A stretch of DNA of 64,000 nucleotides, from assembly GCF_031191185.1 (NCBI RefSeq), contig NZ_CP133464.1, positions 1 through 64,000 on the forward strand, read 5' to 3'. Below, one piece after another: positions 57,035 to 64,000 of this stretch. The DNA comes from Prevotella nigrescens (GTDB lineage: Bacteria > Bacteroidota > Bacteroidia > Bacteroidales > Bacteroidaceae). Under the pieces are notes generated by a model that did no database searches, had not been told where the DNA came from, and saw nothing but the letters and a program-made list of their open reading frames with translations. Position numbers and translations under genes: made by a program. Each line of letters opens with the position of its first letter. Within the stretch, counting starts at the first letter, position 1.

Positions 57035-59116
57035 ATGACAACTTGCATTATCGCCGAGAAACCCTCGGTAGCCAGAGATATTGCCCGCATCGTAGGGGCA
57101 AATAGCAAGCAGGACGGATGCTTGGAAGGTAACGGGTATCTTGTTACTTGGGCAATGGGACACCTCATTGCCCTTGCCATGCCCGAAGCATACGGCTTTT
57201 CCGCTTATAAGCGTGAGGACTTACCCATCCGTCCTAATCCCTTTCAGTTAGTGGTACGACAAGTACGCAAAGACAAAGAGTATCACGACGACCCTGTGGC
57301 ATTGAAGCAGTTAAAGGTGATACGCTCCTGTTTTGATAAGGCAGACCGCATCATCGTCGCCACCGATGCAGGGCGAGAGGGTGAGCTCATCTTCAGATAT
57401 ATCTACCAACACTTAAACTGCCATAAGCCTTTCGACCGCTTGTGGATTTCCTCCCTCACCGATAAAGCCATTCGTGAGGGACTTTCCAATCTCAAACCTG
57501 GAAACTGTTACGATAATCTCTATTATTCCGCCAAGGCAAGAAGCGAAGCCGACTGGCTCGTGGGTATCAATGCAAGCCGTGCGCTTTCCATTGCCCGCAA
57601 GGGAGGCTATTCCTTGGGACGGGTACAGACCCCAACCCTTGCTATGGTCTGCCGCCGGTACATAGAGAATCGTGATTTTTCTTCCGTGCCTTATTGGAAA
57701 CTCTCCGTAGAAGTAGAGAAAGAGGGCATGTCACTGAAAGCCATTGGCAGTAAAGACTATGAGAGTGAAGCAGCGGCACAGACTGCTCTCGCTACGCTCC
57801 GCAGTCAGAGCCGGCTTAAAGTAGAGTCGGTCGCAAGAAAGGCGGGACATACGTCGCCACCACTCTTGTACGACCTTACTGCCTTGCAGAAGGAAGCCAA
57901 CAGACGCCACGGCTTTTCTGCAGACAAGACCCTTTCGATTGCCCAAAGCCTCTATGAGAAGAAAATCACGACCTATCCCCGCACAGGCAGCCGATACATC
58001 AGTGAGGATGTCTTTGAGGAAGTACCCGCCCTGCTTCGCAAGATAGACAAGGCGCTATCCAATCCGCTTAACCGCTATTCTGTGGACAATGCCAAAGTTA
58101 CCGACCACCACGCTATTATCCCCACAGGAGAAACCCCTTCGGGCTTGTCGGTGGACGAGGCGACCATCTATCAAATGATAGTAACTCGCTTTTTAGAGGC
58201 TTTCTCTCCCGACTCAGAGGAAGAACGTATGCAGGTGAAGTTCACGGACGGCACCAATACCTTTACTTGGAAGGCGTGCCGACAAATCTCTTTGGGTTGG
58301 AAAGACGTGCAGCAAGGCGCTGACACTCAAAATGAAAATGGAAAGGAAAACGAGGAACAGACCTTATCCGCCCTGCCCAGCTTAACGGAAGGTGAAGTCC
58401 TGTCACTTCTCAATGCAGAGATTACCGAGCATAAGACCAAGCCGAAACCACTCTACACAGAAGCAACTCTGCTCTCTGCAATGGAGAACGCTGGGAAAGA
58501 TGTCGAAGATGCAGAAAGCAAGAAGGCGATGGCAGAGTGCGGTATCGGCACACCTGCAACCCGTGCCAACATTATCGAAACGCTTATTCTCCGTGACTAT
58601 ATCCGCAGGAATAAGAAAGCTATCATACCTACCGAAAAAGGCTTGGCAGTCTATGAGATTGTCAAGGACAAGAAGATTGCCAATGCGGAGATGACTGGCA
58701 GTTGGGAACTGGCTCTTGCCGCTATCGAGGCAGGTCAGATGCCGGCGGAGAAGTTCGCGCAAGGCATTAACTCATACGTGGAAACAATCTGCAAGGAACT
58801 CCTCTCGCTTTCTTCAGAGCAGAAGTCCTATCCTGTATACCGCTGCCCAAAATGCGGACAGCAGAGTGTCGGCATTTATGCCAAGGTAGCCAAGTGCAGG
58901 CATGAAACCTATGGTTTTCACGTGTTTCGTGAAGTCTGCGGCATACTTCTCTCTGAAGATAACATCCGTGACTTGATAAGTTCTGGTCGTACGCCTATCC
59001 CTAAAGGACTGACCAGCAAGGCTGGCAAGAAATTCAATGCCCGACTTGTTCTGGGTGAAGACTACGCCACTTCCTTTGAATTTGAGAACAATAAAGGAAA
59101 ACAAAAAGGGAGATAA
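57035..59116 (+). CDS. topB: Type IA DNA topoisomerase III of a conjugative element
   Basis: A 693-residue enzyme. The Toprim domain shows CIIAEKPSVARDIA and the acidic DAGREGELIFRYIY motif; the catalytic tyrosine is in ITTYPRTGSRYIS (about residue 313). The second cleavage-domain motif, GIGTPATRANIIETL, is present. The C-terminus has a CxxC pair (YRCPKCGQQ) but is otherwise short. Topoisomerases of this kind are carried by CTnDOT-like elements (the exc gene) and relax DNA during excision or transfer. It lies between the DUF3945 and methylase/helicase genes, their usual order. Confidence 0.9.
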   Translation: MTTCIIAEKPSVARDIARIVGANSKQDGCLEGNGYLVTWAMGHLIALAMPEAYGFSAYKREDLPIRPNPFQLVVRQVRKDKEYHDDPVALKQLKVIRSCFDKADRIIVATDAGREGELIFRYIYQHLNCHKPFDRLWISSLTDKAIREGLSNLKPGNCYDNLYYSAKARSEADWLVGINASRALSIARKGGYSLGRVQTPTLAMVCRRYIENRDFSSVPYWKLSVEVEKEGMSLKAIGSKDYESEAAAQTALATLRSQSRLKVESVARKAGHTSPPLLYDLTALQKEANRRHGFSADKTLSIAQSLYEKKITTYPRTGSRYISEDVFEEVPALLRKIDKALSNPLNRYSVDNAKVTDHHAIIPTGETPSGLSVDEATIYQMIVTRFLEAFSPDSEEERMQVKFTDGTNTFTWKACRQISLGWKDVQQGADTQNENGKENEEQTLSALPSLTEGEVLSLLNAEITEHKTKPKPLYTEATLLSAMENAGKDVEDAESKKAMAECGIGTPATRANIIETLILRDYIRRNKKAIIPTEKGLAVYEIVKDKKIANAEMTGSWELALAAIEAGQMPAEKFAQGINSYVETICKELLSLSSEQKSYPVYRCPKCGQQSVGIYAKVAKCRHETYGFHVFREVCGILLSEDNIRDLISSGRTPIPKGLTSKAGKKFNARLVLGEDYATSFEFENNKGKQKGR

Positions 59117-59209
59117 TCCCGACAGAAACAGAGAGGAACAGATATAGGTCGAGAGATATAAGTATTACCTGCCGACCTTTTTACCTCCACTTTATTAAAA
59201 GAAAACACT

Positions 59210-59640
59210 ATGACATACAATAAAAAATCAGTCCTGCAAGCCAACACGGAAGCTATCCGTGTGGTCTTACGATTAGAAAAAGAACGCCGCGAAGCCACCG
59301 AAGCTGAGAAAAGTATCTTACGAAACTATCAGGGCTTCGGTGGCTTGAAATGTGTACTCAACCGCACGGACAATCCCGATGACATACGCTATTGGAGCAA
59401 GTCAGAGCAGAATCTCTTTGAGCCGACACAGCAGCTCAAACAGATGATTTATCGTGAAGCCGTAGATGCCAACACTGCCAAGCGGTACTGGGAAAGCATC
59501 AAGGCAAGTGTGCTGACCTCCTTCTATACCGATACTCGCATCGTTTCTGCTATCTCAGACGCACTTGCTTCCACAAATCTGCAGGTAAGACGATGTTTAG
59601 ACCCATCTATGGGCATGGGTGCGCAACTTTTGAAGTTAAA
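59210..59640 (+). pseudogene. 5' fragment of a methylase/SNF2 helicase gene
   Basis: The first 140 or so residues (MTYNKKSVLQANTEAIRVVL..., SILRNYQGFGGLKC, SFYTDTRIVSAISDAL) are the conserved start of the large ICE methylase/helicase up to motif I (LDPSMGMG). The homology then ends abruptly near 59625 and the frame runs through unrelated DNA to a stop at 59674. The gene at 2-5821 belongs to the same family and begins just beyond motif I, so the two could be parts of one broken gene or of two element copies. Confidence 0.82.
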
Positions 59641-59647
59641 CAGAAAA

Positions 59648-59682
59648 AGGCTGCTCCAGCAATCAACTTGCTAGAGCAGCCT
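59648..59682. terminator. Bidirectional terminator at the element junction
   Basis: AGGCTGCTC (59648-59656) pairs with GAGCAGCCT (59674-59682), with inner pairing CAGCAA/TTGCT. T-runs follow on both strands. It lies downstream of the HU-like gene and directly beside the helicase truncation point. Confidence 0.8.
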
Positions 59683-59734
59683 CTCTTTTTACTCACAAAG
59701 TTTGTAATTTCTTTCCAAGAAGCATTAGCACGCT

Positions 59735-60196
59735 TTACGGATGAGCCTCAGACTCAGGTTCCTTTTTCCCGTTGCCATTCCCTTCCTTCTTCTTAGCCTC
59801 CTTCTTCGCTACCTGCTCATAAGTAACATCGGTCAGCGTAAAATACTTGTTTGATGCCACCAGTCGCACCACAGGCTTTTCAATATGCACCTGTGCGGAA
59901 AGGTGTGCCAACTTCAACGGCTTTACTCTTGAAAGATGGCTTCAACGTACCGAGGTCACCAAAGTCCACGATGTCGCCATTAGCCACAATGTCGCGTGCC
60001 GTTTCAGTAGCAAGATTAAGAACTGCCGCCACTTCCTGTGGATTGAAAGTAGTAGACTTAGCCACCCGTTCGCAGAAGTTGCGGAAATCCACACGGTGTC
60101 GTCCCGTAGGCTGGGCAATCTGTACGGTTTTCTCACCCGCCTTGCCCACATTGAGCTTGCGCTCAGTCAGGATAAATTGTAAAGGCTTGTTTGCCA
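59735..60196 (-). pseudogene. HU-related DNA-binding protein, frameshifted
   Basis: From the ATG at 60196 the frame reads MANKPLQFILTERKLNVGKAGEKTV and on to KAVEVGTPF, the conserved part of the Bacteroidetes HU-related family (putative nucleoid or histone-like proteins). It then stops at 59880. The expected rest (AQVHIEKPVVRLVASNKYF and a Lys/Glu-rich tail) continues in another frame to 59735. A small indel near 59896-59902 separates them. A copy of the IS982 end sequence lies 34 nt upstream of the start. Neighbouring gap 60260-60568 shows nothing I can identify. Confidence 0.75.
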
Positions 60197-60568
60197 TAGT
60201 ATATACAAAGTTGGTCTGCATTGTTAGCCTTACGTGAGTTCGAGACCATAAGACCCACAAAGGAGGCTGTCATGGACAACCAACAGTAAAGATAGTAATA
60301 AAGTTTCACAAGAGCAAGAATAGACAGAAAAAAGCTTAAGAGCTTTTTAATGATTACTTAGGAACTATAAGCGGAAAGAGCATTAGAGAGAGGATGAGAG
60401 GTAAGTAAATGGAAATGAGGGTGATTTGCAGTATATCTCTATGGTTTGCATAGGTGGTAAAAGTGCAGAAAGCGCGGATTTATGCAGAAGTTCCGTTACC
60501 AAATCGTTAGTCTATTCTCCGAATGGTAACGAAGAGGCAGGATACGGTAACTGACGGAAGGCTATTCA

Positions 60569-61701
60569 CCTGAACTCGGGATAAGTTTCTTTTTATTACT
60601 CTAATTTATTTATCCTAAAACCCATTTAGCCTCAATCGTCTTAGATTGAGGCTAATCTTTTTTATCAAAATACAAACTGTTTCTTTAGAACAAAGAAAGT
60701 TGACCGTTGTGTTGTTCTATGCAGAAATCTAAATTGACTTCAGGTTTCTTTTCAAAGAAGCTATATGCAGCCATTGCTGATAATACATTCATAGCAAAAT
60801 TAAGGACACTTCTATGTCTAGAGTGGACCAATTGAGCTACATTCTTCAGTTCGTCATTAATGGTTTCAATTACAGATCTTTTTCTTAAAAGCAGTCTATC
60901 ATATATTGGGATTAACTTATTTTTCATATTACTTCTTATACCTGTTACCAAGTTAATGCCATCATTGAATAATTTTTCAAATAGTCCTTTAGAGATGTAT
61001 CCTTTATCGGCAAATAACTTTCCAAATACATTGTCAGTCAGCCTATTAAAGATATTTTCATTTCTATCGTCTACATTGGCTTTGGTAAGCATAAAGTTGA
61101 GAATTTCCCCTCGTTCATTACATATAAGGTGCAGTTTAAATCCAAAATACCAACCCATTGTGCTTTTGCCTCTGGTAGCATAATCCCTAAAAACCTTATT
61201 GCGGTAAATACGTTTATTATGGCAGACTGGAATACAGGTAGAGTCAATAAAGCTAATACCAATACATCTGCCAAAACAACATATTTGCAAGAACATCATC
61301 ATTTCTACCGATACTCTAGCTTCAAGCTCCAAAAAACGATTATAGGATAACAGATGAGGAAACATATCTGCAAGATGCTCCTTTACAAAGAACATATAAT
61401 AATGTTGAAAGTTACGATAAGAATTAAAATGGAAACAGATCATTATGGTTATGATTTCTGACTTACTCATACGCCATTTACGGCGGCGATGCTTGCACTT
61501 GGAATCATTGGGAAGCCCTATTTTATCAATTTCTGACTCAAATTCTTTGCAAAAGTCATCTGCAATACAAAAGATTTCGGTAATTTTGTCTTTGGTAATC
61601 ATCGCTATATTAATTGTAAGTTATTGATATTCAACTATAAAGTTACAAAAATATAACGAGATTACCAACTTTTTGAGTATTATTCTTATCCCGAGTTCAG
61701 G
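60569..61701 (-). mobile_element. IS982-family element, third and divergent copy
   Basis: Ends carry a perfect 17-bp inverted repeat, CCTGAACTCGGGATAAG at 60569-60585 and its complement at 61685-61701, different from the repeats of the two copies around the composite transposon. No target duplication is visible in the flanks. A hairpin AGCCTCAATC/GATTGAGGCT (60628-60653) lies inside its left end. It cuts the RHS gene. Confidence 0.88.
60685..61602 (-). CDS. IS982-family transposase (intact)
   Basis: A 305-residue DDE transposase. The start MITKDKITEIFCIADDFCKEF matches the broken copies. The catalytic residues are in SFIDSTCIPV, LFADKGYISK and SVIETINDELKN. It is roughly half identical to the other two copies and its frame is complete, so this is the only IS982 copy in the window with an undamaged transposase. 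Confidence 0.9.
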   Translation of the reverse strand: MITKDKITEIFCIADDFCKEFESEIDKIGLPNDSKCKHRRRKWRMSKSEIITIMICFHFNSYRNFQHYYMFFVKEHLADMFPHLLSYNRFLELEARVSVEMMMFLQICCFGRCIGISFIDSTCIPVCHNKRIYRNKVFRDYATRGKSTMGWYFGFKLHLICNERGEILNFMLTKANVDDRNENIFNRLTDNVFGKLFADKGYISKGLFEKLFNDGINLVTGIRSNMKNKLIPIYDRLLLRKRSVIETINDELKNVAQLVHSRHRSVLNFAMNVLSAMAAYSFFEKKPEVNLDFCIEQHNGQLSLF

Positions 61702-63347
61702 TTATTAGCATATTTCTCCGCCAACGGATCCACCCCATACCACAGACTTGTGACTGAATTCAAGTATCTTGCACCATAATAGTACAAGCCTGTCTCTTCA
61801 TCAAACTGTTTGCCATTGAACTTATACGGTAGGTCTTCGCTGCTGCTATGCTCGTCAACTAACAGTTCACCATACGGTAGGTAAGCATCATACTGGGTGA
61901 TGTTGGCTTTTTCGTCTGTGATGTAAGACGTGCTGCCGAGGTGATCGCTGTGATAGAAGAAAGTTTCCTCTTTCGTTGTGTCGTTTGGAATATAACCATA
62001 ACCAGCCTGTGGGTCATCAGGGTTGGTTGGGTCATTCCAGCTTACAGGTGGACCAGGGTTGGTATTCGGTGTGGTGTTCGGCTTCGGGGTCTGAATCCAA
62101 CCCTGCGGTACATCGTGGTTGCCAAGTGTGTCAATGATAGAGTTATATCCTCGTTTTGTATTCTCCGGATCACCATACGCACCTTTCATTGTAGGTACAC
62201 CAGGTGCAATGCCCTGCTCCTTATAGTACGCTTCTTTCTGTTTCTGAATCTGATTCATACGTTCAGCATAGTCCTGCTGACCAGCGGTTACGTATGAGCC
62301 GTTTCTTCCATAAACGTTGTTAAACAGACCTGTTCCTATTCTTGAAGCAACTCGTTTGTCACCAAGGAAGTAATGTTTTGTGAAGCGATTCTTGTTGATG
62401 CTGATTATCGAAGCAGGATAAAGCGTGAAGTTGTCCGTCTCGTGGAACATAATTCCTTGCGGCGCACCATTGATATACACACCCTCCATCGTACCGTAAC
62501 TCTTCATGATACGTTCACCGGCAGCGTTGTAAGTATAACGGCTTGTCTTACCGTTGTCAGAGAGTACCATCAGGCGGTTGTCCTCATCCCAGTACATCTC
62601 GCGGGTAGTATTCGTCGAATCGTTCGTTACCAGCGTTGGATTGCCGTTGGCATCGTATGTGTAATGGTCGTGCCCAATCTGCGTTGGAGCCGTCGGATGG
62701 TTACTGTCCTCGTACTTATAAGCAAAGTTATAAGACTTGGCAGTTGTCGTTGAATCCACCTTCTGTACCTTAGTGAGCGGTTCACTCATCCGTCCGAACG
62801 ACATTACCATATCATACGATGCACGCTTTGCCTTACCACTTGCATGAATAAGGCGGTTCAGCTCATCGTATTGATAGCTGTGCGCACTCCTTCCTCCCAG
62901 CTTCGCCTTATTGATATTCATAAGCGACGTTGGGTTGGCAGCATTTGTGATACCGAGGATATTATCCACGGCATCATAGCGATACCTGTTCTCCATCACA
63001 GCCTGACCGTCCACTGTAAGGTTCATCACCTGCAGACGTTCACGCTGCTTGTCATATGTATAGGTTGCCTCCGTGCCATTACCGAGTTTCGTATAGACCG
63101 TATGACCCTCCTTGTCGTAACCTATCCTGTCAACAATAACGCTCTGACGTCCCTGTTTATTGCTCGTCAGACGCTCAACCTGTCCAGCAGCATTGTAGTG
63201 GTAGGTCACCACTTCACCGTCAGGATAAGTCATCGTCTGCACACGGTTCCAGCTGTCGTAGGCGGCACCATAGACATAAGTCCTGATGTCCGCCACGCTC
63301 GCCATAAATGGTTTGGTAACTCTCTTAGTGTGGATAGAAACCGCCAT
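61686..63347 (-). pseudogene. RHS core fragment (orphan tip), 3' end cut off by IS982
   Basis: About 549 residues with YD repeats (YHYNAAGQVERL, YTYDKQRERLQVM, YRYDAVDNILGI) and the RHS-associated core (FFYHSDHLGSTSYITDEKANITQYDAYLPYGE, PYKFNGKQFDEETGLYYYGARYL). It stops at DPLAEKYANN, where the variable C-terminal toxin should begin, because the IS982 element starts there (final residues LNSG come from the IS). The N-terminal barrel is missing; the start overlaps the gene upstream. This looks like a displaced 'orphan' RHS cassette that has lost its toxin. Confidence 0.82.
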
Positions 63348-63810
63348 TGTTTGGGTATATTCTTTTTATCTCATATAAACAGCCTTTAATGTCTACATAT
63401 CTTCCATAATCCCCTCTGTAGTCATACTCTGTGTCTTTTTTTATTTCTATGAATTTTGAACAGTCATTTTTGTCAGGAATCGTATTTGTTCGATAGTAGC
63501 TGTTAAAGAAGCTGGGAATATCGAAAATACATTTTTTTTGTAAAGTAAAAGTGTATTTTACCCCTTTCTTTAAATGACAATTATATAGAAGCCCTCGATC
63601 AATAACATTGTGATGAATACTGTCATAAGGTAATCTAAGGTTCATTCTTATAGTATCTCCATCTGTTTTTAATATTAGCTCTTTATTTAGGAAGCTTCTA
63701 TTTTGAGTTCCCTTATACTGATAACCAATATAAGTTAATGATAGTTCTTCTTGTGCTTTGCAATGACAAAGAACAAGTGACATTATTACATAAAAAATTA
63801 TAGTCTTCAT
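63325..63810 (-). CDS. Putative lipoprotein, candidate immunity protein of the RHS locus
   Basis: A 161-residue protein with an N-terminal signal (MKTIIFYVIMSLVLCHCKAQ; a lipobox-like cysteine at residue 15) and a beta-rich body. I do not recognise a domain. It lies between the 3' end of one gene (63813-64000) and an orphan RHS fragment, the place where an immunity gene is expected. The end of the frame overlaps the start of the RHS fragment by 23 nt. Confidence 0.5.
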   Translation of the reverse strand: MKTIIFYVIMSLVLCHCKAQEELSLTYIGYQYKGTQNRSFLNKELILKTDGDTIRMNLRLPYDSIHHNVIDRGLLYNCHLKKGVKYTFTLQKKCIFDIPSFFNSYYRTNTIPDKNDCSKFIEIKKDTEYDYRGDYGRYVDIKGCLYEIKRIYPNNGGFYPH

Positions 63811-63812
63811 AC

Positions 63813-64000
63813 TTAAAGTACTTTATTTGCAGACTTCAACTTTCCAGTAGACGACACTGTCGTTTCTTTGATTTCAACAGGTCCAATATATTGACCTGTT
63901 CCTTTTGTCGTAGAGATTGCTCCCTGCTGCAACTGGAATTTATTTCTAGAATTGTATTCGTAGATTATTGTCTGGAGACCATCCTGAGGAGGTCCCAGTG
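63813..64000 (-). CDS. 3' end of a gene, possibly an RHS toxin tip (partial)
   Basis: The frame is open from the right window edge and ends with TAA at 63813. The visible 61 residues include TIIYEYNSRNKFQLQQGA and GQYIGPVEIKETTVSS. No domain can be named. Its position directly before a small secreted protein and an orphan RHS core suggests the C-terminal tip of the main RHS protein, but this is only inference. Confidence 0.45.
   Translation of the reverse strand, partial: LGPPQDGLQTIIYEYNSRNKFQLQQGAISTTKGTGQYIGPVEIKETTVSSTGKLKSANKVL

Overview
The window is a Bacteroidales chromosome segment, most likely Prevotella or a close relative. The evidence is Bacteroidetes promoters (a TTTG or TTG box about 20 nt from TAnnTTTG), Bacteroides-type mobA/mobB/mobC and DUF3853/DUF3945/topB genes, large secreted proteins ending in a Prevotella-like PAGVYIV...K tail, and RHS polymorphic-toxin genes. 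Almost all of it is accessory DNA: overlapping integrative or mobilizable elements, insertion sequences and cargo. I saw no rRNA, tRNA or CRISPR array.

Layout. 1-10953: 3' part of a conjugative-element methylase/SNF2 helicase, an AbiE type IV toxin-antitoxin pair, and a minus-strand replication module. 11085-11409: structured non-coding DNA. 11510-23336: a putative phase-variable restriction/defence locus. It has a serine recombinase, two headless silent 3' cassettes of an adenine methyltransferase gene, an ATPase gene between them, and on the minus strand an XRE regulator, a PLD-nuclease/SNF2 helicase and the full methyltransferase gene. 23593-43626: a second mobilizable element (DUF3853, RepA-like ATPase, primase, oriT-like hairpin, mobA, mobB, mobC/TraG). 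Its primase is split by an IS4 element, and a 12.2-kb IS982-bounded composite transposon sits exactly between mobA and mobB. The transposon carries TetR, two ABC half-exporters, an MMPL/RND pump, a LolA-like protein and an outer-membrane protein. 43765-55424: two giant paralogous secreted repeat proteins with small ORFs, a GIY-YIG protein and two membrane-associated regulators. 55611-59640: DUF3945 gene, topB and a truncated 5' end of a methylase/helicase gene. 59648-64000: HU-like pseudogene, a third IS982 element and an RHS toxin/immunity cluster reading in from the right.

How the parts work together. The most notable system is 11510-23336. A short palindromic repeat lies just before the methyltransferase NPPY motif in the expressed gene (minus strand) and at the start of both silent cassettes (plus strand), in the same codon phase. 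Inversion between the expressed copy and either silent copy would replace the C-terminal catalytic and target-recognition half with another one, in frame. The nearby serine recombinase is the obvious candidate enzyme. A switch of this kind would change the specificity of a helicase/nuclease defence system, much as in hsdS or pglX shufflons. Assignment of the recombinase to the site, and of a defence role to the operon, is inference.

Caution. Several otherwise intact genes carry single-base frameshifts (near 24722, 28635, 40073, 41676 and 59900). These may be real decay of mobile DNA or errors in the assembly.
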